Origin: Viola odorata
Taxonomy: Eukaryota > Streptophyta > Magnoliopsida > Malpighiales > Violaceae
NCBI GenBank assembly: GCA_963691705.1
Contig: OY829537.1
Location: 19,158,078-19,222,077 of the forward strand
Direction of reading: 5' to 3'
DNA length: 64,000 bases
Shown: positions 44,782-56,405 of the stretch, piece by piece
Layout: each line of letters starts with the position of its first letter
How positions within the stretch are numbered: the first letter of the stretch is position 1
Translations under genes and position numbers: made by a program
Notes under the pieces: model-generated
The model's database searches: none
Told to the model about the DNA's origin: nothing
The model's input: only the letters and a program-made list of their open reading frames with translations

Positions 44782-45984
44782 ATGGCTTCTTACCAATTTC
44801 TCTGCTTGCTTGTTTTCACTTCTCTTCTGCTACTGTTTGTCTCTGCTTCCCATTCCTCTTCAGGCAATAATGCTGCTATAGAGGCAACTGCATCTGTCAT
44901 TTCCAGTAAATCTTCCTCACAGAAAGTTGATCTGGCTCTCTACTACGAGTCTTTATGCCCCTACTGCAAAGATTTCATTGTCGATCCTCTAGCAAATGCG
45001 GTAGAGACTGATCTCATGACCATTGTCAATCTCAAACTGGTTCCTTGGGGCAATGCTGTCGTACAAAACCAAACCATCCAATGCCAGGTTACTACTATTA
45101 TCGATTCAAAACTGGTTTCTTCCTTTTTAATGTTCCTACAACAATCTCCATAAATTTCTATAATACCATCTTTATGCATCTGTTCACTTCGTTTCTTTTT
45201 TCCTTGTTTTCAGCATGGGGAAGATGAATGTTACCTGAATACTATACATGCTTGCGTGATCAACCGCTGGCCTGATGTGGTAAGACTAGAATACAATATT
45301 GCTCTTCTGTGTAAGAAGCTGAAGCTGATATTTATCCCATCACATTGCTGCAGAAAACACATTTCAACTTCATTAAGTGCATTGAAAAGCAAACTACTTC
45401 GAAAAATGGAGTAGACACAACATGGAAATCATGTGCAGACCAATTGTGATTGCCTCAAGATGCCATTAAACAATGCTATGATAGTGGACATGGAAAAGAG
45501 GTTAGATTCCTTTACTCACATGGATGCCTCAACCTGTATTTACAGGCTGTTCCCTGTTGTAACGAAGCTGCAATATATAATACAATGGTGCTTTGTACAC
45601 TGTCTAATGTATGAAGTTATGTGCAGCTTCTGCTGCAATACGGCAACATAACTGATGGCCTGCATCCACCGCACGAGTATGTTCCATGGGTGGTCGTGGA
45701 TACACTGCCTCTACTTGATGTAAGTCACAAACCATGTGTCTCTCTATCTTGGACATCTCTCCCGCTTACTCATGTTTGTTGCTCTCTGGATGTAGGATTT
45801 TGAGAAATTTGTGGACTACATCTGTGAAGCATACAAAGGCAAACCATTACCCAAGGCTTGCAGTTCACATCACACCAACTCAACTGAGAAGAAAAGGTCG
45901 ATCCAACCAGTCTGCCATGCAGGTGAAGCAAGCTCAACCAAGAATCCTTGGCTACGCGGAAGGAAGCTGGAACCTCATGCTTGA
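44782..45984 (+). pseudogene. GILT-type thiol reductase gene with one premature stop
   Basis: GILT proteins are secreted or vacuolar/lysosomal thiol reductases of the thioredoxin fold. Five GT-AG exons fit in phase: 44782-45087, 45214-45279, 45354-45500, 45627-45719 and 45796-45984, 266 residues in all. Residues 1 to about 23 form a signal peptide (FLCLLVFTSLLLLFVSAS). The active site is YYESLCPYC (CxxC). The GILT signature runs CQHGEDECYLNTIHAC. Further on are PPHEYVPWVVVD and ICEAYKGKPLPKACS. A TGA at 45447-45449, after SCADQL and before LPQDA, stops translation about 60% through. Relatives commonly have glycine near there, so GGA to TGA is likely. All splice sites remain good, so this is either a very young pseudogene or an allele/sequence error. 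Confidence 0.85.
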
Positions 45985-46717
45985 TCCATGCAGCTCTGCA
46001 TCTTTCCTTCTTTTACCAAGACCCAGCTAGTAGCCTCCATACTTCAATAAATAAGCAGCTTGCATAATACAACAAATAACCAGCTTGTGTAGAGCCATAA
46101 ATTGTGTACTTAAAGTCCAGTATAAAGAAAACCAGCCTGGTTGGGAGATATTCGGCTGGCTTGAAAATTAGTAAATGCCAATAGTTCTCATTACATTGGT
46201 CCAAAATCAAGATAGAACCTCATTTTAAGAAATATTTGGCATAGCATCAGCAGCTGAACTACCAATAGTCTAATATCATTAAGGCCGATTCAAAGATTTC
46301 CAAACAACAATTTAGTATTATGCTCCCCATTAAAACATGAGAGAATATTCACCGGAAAAAGAAAAAGAAAACACATGAAAGAACAGACTGAAAATTCCTG
46401 AGGAAAAGAACACGTGGAAACAATAGGAATTTTCCAATGCCAATTCTGAATTACTGCATCTTACAACTGAATCAAGAACACACTCCCCAGGCACCAATAG
46501 TGCCCACACATATCTGCACAAGAATACATGTTTTACAGAAAGTCATCTCTTACACCTGAGACAAATGCCAAATACCCTGAAAACCAGAAGGTGTTAAAAA
46601 AAGGAACTAGCTAAAACAAGTTACAAAGAGAAGAATATAAACACACAAAGGCCTAACATGAACCATTGAGTCCATAATTATTTTCATACGCCAACCGCAG
46701 GCAAGACTGTCAAAAAT
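45985..46717. other. Intergenic between GILT and SPC24 genes
   Basis: The two genes converge here, so both 3' UTRs probably fall in this stretch. No coding region. Confidence 0.5.
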
Positions 46718-47773
46718 CTATCGCGAACTTATCATCTTCCAAATGTCCTGGCATGTATCAAGGGAAATCATTGTTTTAGGCTCATACTCAAACTTCTCCA
46801 CCACTTTTTTCTCCCTATTCACAATATCTGCAATTGCTATTAAGGACAACCCATAGGCCACAATTTTAAAGCCTTTAACACAAATAAACAGATGAGGGCA
46901 AAGAAAAAGGATACAGCCTGATATTTTAGAGTGATCATCCAGGTTTGGAATGATAGTAGTGACTGAAGCATACATTGAAAGCTTCCTCCTGCAAGTTCAA
47001 ACAATAGTCAAGACAACACCACACTCACTTCAATCCATGGAATTGGCTTGGGAGTTACATAGGATTTAGAATAGCAAACCCAAGGTAATTAAGTGCAGAT
47101 TCACTAATGCAAGAAAGACATCAAGACACAGCATCAATCTACTATATTTCCACTTACTGTGCCCTCAGTTCATCTTGCTCAAGTTTCTTCACAGTTCGCC
47201 GGTGCTCTTCAACAGAAACCCTTTGCCGTTCCAAATCGTTGATCTCATTTTTAATCACTGTGTTGTTTAAGCAAACGAAAAATCAATCCCAAGTCACCCA
47301 CACAGCCACAAAATCAATAAATGCGTATAATAATATGGTTAAAACCAGCTACTTAAATACAAAAATACCCATCTTAGCTCTTCCATCAGTGAGCGTTCCA
47401 GCTCAATCACCATATCTAGCTCCTTCGGAAGAAACTCCAATTCGCCACCAGCAGCAATTTCGCTTCTTGCCTTCTCCGTTTTCTGCTTGCACTCATTTAT
47501 CCTTCTCTGATAATCTGAATATTACATAACTTAAATTAGAAAACCATGCGCTTCAAGTAAATCAAAACGACAGTAGAGGGAGCAAGAAACAACACCTTCG
47601 TGGAGGTCCTTGGCATCGGTGAATTCGGCGACGGAAGATGACCCAAATGCCTTTAACTGCTCAAAACACTGCGTCAAGCTGTTAGTATCTTTCTGGTTCT
47701 TCAATACCCCTACCAGATCGTCGCTGAAGGACATCAACGTCTCCACATCGATGTTTCCAGAAAAACCTCCCAT
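46718..47773 (-). CDS. SPC24: Kinetochore protein SPC24 homologue (NDC80 complex)
   Basis: SPC24 pairs with SPC25 to anchor the NDC80 complex at the inner kinetochore. Minus-strand exons: 47773-47596 (MGGFSGNIDVETLMSFSDDL), 47514-47369 (DYQRRINECKQKTEKARSE), 47257-47158 (VIKNEINDLERQRVSVEEHR), 46988-46915 (RKLSMYASVTTIIPNLDDHS) and 46827-46718 (VEKFEYEPKT, DIWKMISSR, TAG). The first three exons form the coiled coil and the last two the globular domain. It resembles the plant SPC24/MUN family, about 200 residues. One problem: as I read it, joining exon 2 (ends LRW before GTATTT) to exon 3 leaves the frame out by one base, and a TGA results. A non-standard donor, a sequence error or a real frameshift would each explain it. 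Other junctions are in phase. Confidence 0.75.
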
Positions 47774-48483
47774 TTTCAGTGACCAACACGACGTCGGGAT
47801 GTACTGCGACTTTAGTATGCCTCTACCAAAGCTAGGAAACTCTCAATCTGCACTGAAGGCGACGAATTGAATTGCTACCGCTGATTTTAGGGTTCCGATC
47901 TGACGATCGGCAAGGCACAGCGAGCGATTTTCTACTATCAAAAGAGGGGAAAAAAACTTGAATCTTTGTTGACGATTGGGGAAAATTTGAAGGAAAGAAA
48001 GACGGATCAAAACGAGTGCGTAAGGGCCTAGTTTCCAAAATTTTCCAGGTTGGCCCCTATATTTTAAAAGTTTCAATTTAAACTTTACAGCAAATGACGA
48101 TTAAATCACATATGTTTCTATATTTTATAGAAATTTTGTTACTGAGGTTCCTTCTGAAAAAAATGATCCATATTTTTTTTTTAATAATTTATTCATATTC
48201 TATAAGAGACTACTTTTTTTTTAAACGGTCACTTTCTCCGTTAAATAACTAACAACTAACGTTGAATTTGACATTGTTGAAAAAAAACACAAAATGTATA
48301 TTATTAAATTATTAAAAAATTATAATTATAATCTAACCTAAAACTCTTTGTTTACTTTATTATTTAAAATCATTTATTTATGTATCTAATGGCTTTTACA
48401 TTAGATTTTATTTTTAAATATTATCATCCCGACATACAAAAATAAATACAAATAGAGGCACCATCTCTACACATTAAATAATA
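47774..48483. other. SPC24 upstream region and AT-rich intergenic sequence
   Basis: No gene seen. Confidence 0.5.
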
Positions 48484-48692
48484 CTCCCTCCGGTCTTTAT
48501 TAAACGTCGCTCACGCATATCGAGGAGGTCGGATGACGCACTATTTGACCCAAAAAATTCTGTATTTTTTTTCGAACGTACGTAAAGGATTAATGTACAT
48601 CTAAAAAAAATTCAGAATTTTTTGAGGTCAAATAGTGCGTCATCCGATTTTCTCAATATACGCGAGCGACGTTTAATAAAGACCGGAGGGAG
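48484..48692. mobile_element. Stowaway-type foldback MITE (209 bp)
   Basis: CTCCCTCCGGTCTTTATTAA and TTAATAAAGACCGGAGGGAG are exact inverted ends flanked by TA (48482-48483, 48693-48694). Complementarity continues inwards (GTCGGATGACGCACTATTTG with CAAATAGTGCGTCATCCGAT), so nearly the whole element folds into one long hairpin. Confidence 0.93.
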
Positions 48693-48694
48693 TA

Positions 48695-49408
48695 TCTGAT
48701 ATGAGCTCAGGGCCAACAGCAAGAAGATGGATTAACACGATGGAAGCATTTTTAAGCTGCACGCTACTTGTTGCAATGAAAACCTGTACACAGTAAAAAA
48801 TAGGAGAAATCACTTTGATCTTAACTCATTATTCGGGTGGAACATTCGAGAAACAAAGCGCACAGTTGCCGGGACCGGGTCTGGGATTTTGGTCCCGTTT
48901 TTTATCGAAACTGAGTCTGATTCCGACCTAATTATTTTCGGGTCTCGTCAGGTCTGGATCGAGTCCGGACCCGTAGCCTTTTTACTGGTTTATAAATAAA
49001 AAAATGATAAAATAGTTTAAAAATTATACGAAACTGGAGTATAAAAATACATGTAACTAATATGGTATGATTAATGTCACTGTAAAGCTTGTAAACAAAA
49101 TTTTGAGTAAAGAATGTAAAAAAATATAGTTTGACCTAGGATAATAAAAAAATCGTTAAAATTTATTTTTAATTTTATAATTTCTGCATGTTTCTTATTA
49201 ATTTCATTGTTTTTAGTGACATTGGCCATACCATTTTTATTACATATTTCTACAATTTTTCATAATGTTTGCAATTTTTCTACCAATTTTTTTAACGTTA
49301 AAAGGGACAAAATTGTAATTTTTAGAAAAAAATATTCTTTACCCTACCAACTTGAATATTCTTCCTATTCGAACTATATGTATCGCTCACCAAACATATA
49401 CTTTTTCC
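48695..49408. other. Intergenic, AT-rich
   Basis: It includes a small block of GGGTCTGGGATTTTGGTCCC and GGTCTGGATCGAGTCCGGACCC (48870-48975) that looks like another hAT terminus fragment. No gene. Confidence 0.4.
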
Positions 49409-49783
49409 CAGTGTTATCAGAACCGGACCGGACAGAGAACCGTTTTCGTAAATTTGGTGGTTCAACCGGGTTCGACCGGATTGTAGTTACTGGTCCGTCC
49501 GGAACCGTTCACACATTAAACCGGCAAATCTTAGACTAAAAAATCGGATTAAACCGGATTGAACCGGCTGGTTTTTTTACTGTAGCATTTTATAATATAT
49601 AAAAATAAAGTTCTAATATATCAAAATAAAGTATATCAAGTAGATCAAAAGTTAAAAATAAAGAAACTATTTAACATTCAAATGAAACTTAAATATTCCA
49701 ATTACAAAATAAAGAAACAATCCAACATTCAAATGAAATCATTCTCAAAGTTTAAACACCTAAATATTCAAATTACAACAAAA

Positions 49784-52470
49784 TTAATTCCATGGATTGG
49801 TTTCAGGTTGAGAGGTCGAGCCACTAGTGTTGTCGAAAATGTCTTGAACAAAAAATCCGCTTTCATTTCCTTCATCTTCATCATTGTCATCATCAAGCAT
49901 ATTTTGTAGGTTCAACTCTAGTATTATCAAATAAAACATAAAAACAAAGAATCAATAATTTAACAATAATAGTTTTCATATCAACAACTTTTAAAATAAA
50001 TAGGTAGTTACCAACTTACCATCATCAGGGACATCTTCTTGAATATTGCATGCTTCCATCTCATTTCGAAAAGTCTCTAATTCAACACTTGTTAGATTTG
50101 ACGGTTCATCCTCTAATATCCAACAATCATTATCTCGAAAGTCCTCAAAGTTTATAGGGTCATAATTCCTACCCTTTAAACCCCTACATTAATTAACCAA
50201 AATATTAGCCAAACAATTTAATCCAAACACAACTACAAACAAAATTCAAAATTATAGATTGTTTGTTAATAAATAAAAAGTAAAAAGTATAGAAACTTAC
50301 TTTTGTTGTAGCCTTAAGTTGTAATGAACATACACCAAATCATTAAGTCTTTGATGCTCCAATCTATTTCTTTTCTTTGAATGAACATGCTCAAATATGC
50401 TCCAATTTCGCTCACAACCAGAAGCACTACATGTTTGGCTTAAAACTCGGATAGCTAGCTTTTGCAACTCTAGTGCATCACTCCCATAGTTCATCCACCA
50501 TTCATCTACACATAAAATTAAAAATATTAGTTTTCTATATTTTTAGTAAACCAAAAAACATTAATGAAAAATATATATGAATACATTTTAAAAAAACTAC
50601 CTGGAGGCATCACAAAACGATCATCTACTGCACTAGGACGGCCAAAGTTTCTCTCTGCACCTCGGAATAACTTCACCTCACTCGTCAACTTACTTCTCAG
50701 AGTGTTGTTTCCATAAGTATACCTCTCTATGACGTCAAACAACCCAGAAGTAGTGCGTCTAAGCTTGTCTGTCTCACTAGGTTTGTACTAGATTTGAGGA
50801 TTCAGCCAAAACCCAGCAGCATGAAGGTTTTTATGCAATTGCCGGTCCCATCGATCATCAACAATCTTAATATAAGAATCAACCCTCTTTTTCCTTTTCT
50901 GAAATCTTCTCAACATCTCATCTCTAGCCGTGTGAATAGCCTCATATATGTATGGCATTGCTGGTCGATCATCACCATCAACAAGACGCAAAACACGAAC
51001 TAGAGGTTCAGTGAGCTTAACAATGACAACACATTCCTTCCAAAAATAAGGATCCAAGACATCATTCTCAAACTTTTTCCCCTTGATTTCCTTAGCATAA
51101 GAGGAAGTAACCCACTCTCTAGATGTAGCCATGGCTCTCAAAGCATCCTTTTGACTTAATATACTTTGCAAAGCAATAAAGTTAGTAGCAAATCGAGTAG
51201 GTGCAGGACGCAATATCTCCCTTCCTCCAGTAAATTGTCGCATCAAATGCAAGGGAAAACAATGATTGTAGACATACTTAGTTATCCTAGAAGCATGAGC
51301 TACAATATCACCAACTTCATCTAACTTTCCAATATCATGCAGCATTAAATTAATGCAATGAGCAGCACATGGAGACCAAAACAATGTCCTAAATTCATCT
51401 TCTAATTTTCTTCCTGCTGCGACATAATTTGCAGCATTGTCCGTGACAAAGTGCACAATATTTTCAGCCCCAACAAATAGCACAACTTCTCTAAACAAAC
51501 TATACAACATATCAGCAGTTTTGGAAGCATCAGAGGCATCTACAGATTTGAGAAAAACAGTACCTTTGGGAGAATAAACCAGGAAGTTGATGAGAGTCCT
51601 TCTAGATTGATCTGTCCACCCATCAGCCATTATGGTGCATCCAATTTCTCTCCATGACGCATGAAAGCCCTCGACATAATTTCGCACCTCCTCAACATTT
51701 TTCTTCAATAAGAAACCGCGGAGGTTATGAAAATGTGGAGCTTTATAACCAGGACCATACCCAGTAATTGCATCAACCATGTGCTGAAAATAGATGGAAT
51801 TGACAGCATTGAAAGGAATGGATGCATCAATCATCCATTTTGAAACTGCTAAATCACACTCATCTTTAGTCTCCTGACTCTGCATCGCACTTATGATTGT
51901 TGGTTGATCTCCAGGTTCTGTTCTTGAGACAAAATAAGTTCCGATTGTTCTATTACGTTTTCTTCCTTTCCGAACTTGTACACCACTACCACTACCCAAT
52001 GCTCTAGTAGGCACTTGTACACCACTACCACTATCACCACTACCCGATGCTCTAGTAGGTACTTGTACACCACCACCCAATGGTATAGGAGGAACTTGAA
52101 CATTAGTTTGTTGAGTAAGAAAGGGATTTCGTTCTGCAAGTAATTCTTGTTCTCTCATTTTCTTTGAAGTAAAATCATCTAAAGTTGTCCTTATTTGTAC
52201 CCTAACTTCTTCAGGAGCATCCTTACAAGACACCGCATCACCCCTAATACCGGCTAAATGTTGTTTAAATCGGAAGATACCCCCACCACTAAACACCTTA
52301 TTGCAAAAATTGCAAATAAGTTTTTTCCTCTTACTTCCCACAAAATCAGCAACTTCTACACAGAAATTCCATGCAATATCAGTTTTTCCTCTTACAGGTA
52401 CAGAGGCACTTGAAGGAGCAGACGTTGAATCAGAATTAGAACCGGTCCTGGATGATTGCATTGAAGCCAT
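49784..52470 (-). pseudogene. hAT transposase (BED finger, DUF659, dimerisation domain) with one stop
   Basis: Minus-strand exons: 52470-50601, 50505-50301, 50183-50020 and 49917-49784 (TAA), all GT-AG and in phase, 790 residues. The BED finger is at about residues 30-85 (CNFCNKVFSGGG, FKQHLAGIRGDAVSC). A PTRALGSGSGVQV-like repeat follows. The DUF659 core has GCTIMADGWTDQSRRTLINF (first Asp) and VHFVTDNAANYVAAGRKLE. The dimerisation domain contains ASGCERNWSIFEHVHSKKRN. The last two exons encode an acidic tail (DDDNDEDEGNE). TAG at 50790-50788, after LNPQI and before YKPSETDK, is the only interruption; CAG to TAG is inferred. The leader probably has its own exon (about 53060-52946) spliced to just before the ATG. 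Confidence 0.92.
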
Positions 52471-53152
52471 ATAAAATGAAACCTGAAAAATCAATTTATA
52501 CAATTCGGCCATGACAACCAAGAAAACCAGCATTTACTTATATTATCAATTCCCAACAGCAATTCTAAGAAAAAAAACCATGTAATTCCAGCAATATTCG
52601 GCAACAAAACCAACATTTACTTAATTAGCAATTCCCAACAGTAATTCTAAAAACCATGTAAAACAGCATTATGTACAACCAGAATGAGTAGAAGTTTACA
52701 CTTTACAGTGATTCTAAAAACAGAAATTTAATTTAATTAGCAAAACCTAATTAATTAGCAAAACCTAATTAGCAAAACCCCATGACAAAATCATATAGAA
52801 AACAGTAATTCTAAAAACCTAATTAGCAAAACCTACACTAGAGCATATAATTAAATTTAATTCATTGCATATATATATTTTACGACAACAATACAAAAAC
52901 AAGGAAAAAGAAATAAATTCGCTCAAGAGAACGGAGTCAACGTACCTATCGTCGCTCGCCGTCGCCGTCGCCTGCAGCCGCTCGCCGCTCGCCGCCTGTC
53001 GCAGCTCACCGCCTGTCGCCGCCTGCCGTCGCCGCTCTAGGGTTTGGGTAAGGTTCGTGGTTGCTGCTGCTGTTTTCAAGTTTCAAAAGAAAGGAATTAG
53101 GGAAGGAAAAGAAAGAAAATCGCGAAAGAGAAGAGGGATTTAAGTGCCTTGC

Positions 53153-53248
53153 AAAACGCCGGCGTTTTCTAGCCACTGATGGGCTCAAGGCCCGTGCCAA
53201 AACGGCGTCGTTTTGGCCCATGGGCCGTGTCAAAACGACGCCGTTTTG
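53153..53248. promoter_or_regulatory. Cluster of GC-rich palindromes near the right end of the hAT element
   Basis: AAAACGCCGGCGTTTT (53153-53168) is a perfect palindrome. CAAAACGGCGTCGTTTTG (53198-53215) and CAAAACGACGCCGTTTTG (53231-53248) are exact inverted copies of each other. Between them lies GGCCCATGGGCC, a palindrome of two GGCCCA (TCP-type) sites. It lies about 700 bases upstream of the transposase start codon and could act as promoter or transposase-binding sequence. Confidence 0.6.
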
Positions 53249-53431
53249 ACAAGTGAGCAAACCGGACTGTTTGGCATAAAACTAACTAGTTCGCCGGTTG
53301 GCTAAAAATCGGCCGGTTCGTCCGGTCCGACCCGGGTCAGTGGGCAATCCGGTCCGAAAGCTGAATCGGACAGGAAACGTGAAAATGGCCGGTTGAAGGT
53401 CCGGTCCGGTTCTGATAACCAGAGTTTTTCC

Positions 53432-54135
53432 AATTCAAATTTTTTTTCTATATTTTTTTATGTAAAAATGTTAATAATAAAGTTAAATAGTTAATATTTA
53501 ATAAAACTTAAAAAAATACATAAACATAGGTCCTTAAAATAACTACAAACTTTTGTATATATACTAGAAAGATTTACCTTCTCACTAAAACCAATTTGTT
53601 CTAAAAAATGAATCGTTCATGTGGATTCATAATTAATTAAATTGTAGTATTGATCCTTCTATTTTACTCGTTTCAACATATTGAGTCTCTCTATTTACAT
53701 TGATTCATTAAGTCCTTCTAGTATAATTTCGGTAACATTTAATGATAGTCTACCAATTAGATAATGACACATCAGTAAAATATTACACTATTGGTCCCTC
53801 TACTTTACCTATTCCGACTCATTTAACTCTCTGTTTATATTTTCAACACATTGAGTCCTTCTCTTATAATTTTGGTAATATTTTAGATCTTTCTTCCTGA
53901 TCTGTCATTATTTAATTAATAAGACTTGTCCTTTTTTTTCCCTTCTTTTGACAATTAGTAAAATGGACTTAAAATGCCAAAATTAAAATTATAGTAGAGT
54001 GACCAAAAATCAATTTTTGATTTTCAAATTGCAGTTATTCAACAAAACCAAAGTAAACCGCTAAACTGGTTGGGATTAGTTTGATTTACCGCTCAAAGTG
54101 GATTCCCTTGACATGCTCCCATCCTAGTTATTTAC
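53432..54135. other. Intergenic, AT-rich
   Basis: No coding region. Phrases such as GAGTCCTTCT and TTGAGTC recur around 53690-53870. Confidence 0.4.
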
Positions 54136-55290
54136 TAATCGGTAATGTTTAGTTCATAAAATACTATTTTCCCCTTAGAATTACTCTCTCGGGAGAGTGA
54201 TTAAAGATAATGTTAGCTTTTTGTGTTTGGTTGAGATTTAAAATTTCCGGGAAAATAACATCATTGTGTTTGTTTTGTACTTGAGAATTCTTAAGGAAAG
54301 TAAAAAAAAAAAGACTATTTTATCATTTTCTACATTTGTGTTTTTGTTATCTTGTTAGGTGTCTAATTATTCTTTTCTATATACTGTGCTACACAATTTT
54401 TTCTAAACACGTTGGATTTTTTCTTTATTTAGTTGTCTATCTTTCAACAATCAAAATATCAAATGAGTTTGCTTCGTGACTATGTTTTTTTTGCAGGTTA
54501 AGAATATGACAAATGACATAACCTTCATATTAGAAATTTTGAAAATTATAGCAAAGTATGACACATATTGTTCTAACAATGCAAAAAAACATAACTACAA
54601 CAATAGACAAGTCTTTAAAATCTAAAGTACGATAATATAATCTACTTCATCTAATTGATCAATCATTTTGTGGATCGAAATCAAATGTTGGTCTATATCC
54701 GCCATGTAGTTCTTTAAGTTGTTTGACAACATATCATTTCCTGAGTTTTTCTCTCAACGCAAAAAAAAATCAATTTTGTGACTATCTTTCATGACCAACT
54801 CCCTAACATCCATCGTCTTCCGACAATCCATTTATCTTCACGATCTCTTGAAACAATATCATTTTTCTCTTACTGCTCTCAGTCTCATTTTAAAAAACTT
54901 TAAAAATTAAATATTAAAAAAATTTGAAACTAAAAAAATAACACATATACACAAAATTATAAAATAAATTAATAAAAAAAATGGGAACTTAAACTAAGAG
55001 AGAAGAGACCAAGTTTTTTTCCCTCTTTTTTAGAATAATAATGCTAATACGAGGGGACAAATATGTAATTTAAGAAAGAAACTAGTTTTTCCAGTATAAG
55101 AGAATCACTCTCCCCACCCCCTAGCAAAAAAATCACTTTCTTTCATTTTTTGGAAAGTCAAGGGGGTCAAGGAAAGTTGGATTTCGAAAGAGATTAATTC
55201 CTTATTGCAACCAAACACAATAAAATTCGAAATTTCAGATTTTCGAGTCACTTTTTTTTCTAATTCGCTAACCAAACGCACCCACCCTAA
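54136..55290. repeat. Probable non-autonomous transposon, related to 58440-60396
   Basis: The left part reads GGGAGAGTGATTAAAG and GTGTTTGGTTGAG. The right part reads AATCACTTTC, GGGGTCAAGGAAAGTTGGAT and CTAACCAAACGCACCC. The same phrases close a second region at 60240-60396. TGTTTGG and CCAAACG in opposite orientation suggest inverted ends of a PIF-like family, but I could not define exact termini. Confidence 0.4.
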
Positions 55291-55499
55291 ATTTTTTTGT
55301 GTTTTTATGGGCTTATCTCCAAGATTTCACACCGCAATATTTCTTATTGGGCCAAGGGTCTCGGCCCATAAATTTTCAGTGTCTCATGACCCATCTCCTC
55401 GGCTCCAAATATGTTACCAGTGTCAGTTCCCCTCTTGCAACTACGTTTCATATTCGTTTCTTTCAGAATCAAAAATCCTGAAACCCTAAAAAATTCTCC

Positions 55500-56405
55500 A
55501 TGGCTCGTAATGAAGAGAAAGCGCAGTCGATGCTCAATCGATTCATAACATTAAAAGCTGAGGAGAAGAAGAAGCCGAAGGAGCGCCGTCCTTTCCTTGC
55601 ATCAGAATGCCGCGACCTAGCCGAAGCCGACAAGTGGCGGCAGCAGATCATGAGAGAGATTGGCCGGAAAGTCGGTGAGATCCAGAACGAGGGACTAGGG
55701 GAACACCGTCTCCGTGACTTAAACGACGAGATAAACAAGCTGTTACGTGAGAGAGTTCATTGGGAACGGCGGATCGTTGAGCTTGGAGGGCCTAATTACG
55801 CGCGACATGGTGCGAAGATGACTGATTTGGATGGAAATATCGTGGATGTACCGAATCCTAGTGGAAGAGGGCCTGGGTACAGGTATTTTGGTGCGGCTAA
55901 GAAGCTTCCTGGTGTGAAGGAGCTTTTTGAGAAGCCGCCTGAGTTGAGGAAGAGGAAGACGAGGTATGATATTTATAAAAGGATTGATGCGAGTTACTAT
56001 GGGTATAGGGATGATGAGGATGGGGTGTTGGAGAAGGTGGAGGGACCTGCGGAGAGGAATATGCGAGCTGAGAGAGTGGAGGAGTGGAGGAGATTGGAGG
56101 AAGTCAGGAAGGAGGCGAGGAGAGGTGCGCAGGAGGTGGTTAGTGTGGAAGGTGTGGTGAGGGAAGGATTGTTGGTGGAGGAGGAGGAGGATGTGGTGGA
56201 GGAGGAAAGGAGGAAAGAGAGGGAGAGGATGGAGAAGGAAGAGAACGAGAGGGAGTTTGTTGTACATGTGCCATTGCCAGATGATAAGGAGATTGAGAGG
56301 ATGGTTGTGGAGAAGAAGAAGATGGAATTGTTGAGTAAATATACCAGCGAGGAGTTCAGGGTAGAGCAGAGTGAAGCTAAGGCTATGCTTAACATTCAGC
56401 GTTGA
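55500..56405 (+). CDS. ISY1: Pre-mRNA-splicing factor ISY1 homologue
   Basis: ISY1 is a component of the NineTeen/Prp19-associated spliceosomal complex, contributing to splicing fidelity in the nucleus. The ATG at 55500 is preceded by AAAATTCTCC, and the single exon runs 301 codons to TGA at 56403. The N-terminus MARNEEKAQSMLNRFITLK is the hallmark of the family. It is followed by RPFLASECRDLAEADKWRQQ, EIGRKVGEIQNEGLGEHRLR and GRGPGYRYFGAAKKLPGVK. The C-terminal half is a long charged coiled coil rich in E, R and K and ends KYTSEEFRVEQSEAKAMLNI. Length matches plant ISY1 proteins (about 300 residues). An intron-less gene is normal for this family as far as I know. No defects are seen. Confidence 0.95.
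   Translation: MARNEEKAQSMLNRFITLKAEEKKKPKERRPFLASECRDLAEADKWRQQIMREIGRKVGEIQNEGLGEHRLRDLNDEINKLLRERVHWERRIVELGGPNYARHGAKMTDLDGNIVDVPNPSGRGPGYRYFGAAKKLPGVKELFEKPPELRKRKTRYDIYKRIDASYYGYRDDEDGVLEKVEGPAERNMRAERVEEWRRLEEVRKEARRGAQEVVSVEGVVREGLLVEEEEDVVEEERRKERERMEKEENEREFVVHVPLPDDKEIERMVVEKKKMELLSKYTSEEFRVEQSEAKAMLNIQR

Larger units (their letters stand above)
49409..53423 (-). mobile_element. hAT element encoding a BED-finger transposase (4015 bp)
   Basis: The left end CAGTGTTATCAGAACCGGAC and the right end (reversed) TCTGGTTATCAGAACCGGAC are inverted repeats that continue as CCGG-rich sequence. Flanking 8-mers CTTTTTCC (49401-49408) and GTTTTTCC (53424-53431) match at seven of eight bases. The element contains a four-exon transposase gene on the minus strand with a GC-rich leader and a palindrome cluster at 53153-53248. 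TTATCAGAACCGG is a terminus I associate with plant BED/DUF659 hAT elements. Confidence 0.88.

Noticed and set aside
55743..56395. Long minus-strand frames opposite ISY1
   Set aside because: They are shadows of the charged, purine-rich ISY1 coding strand.
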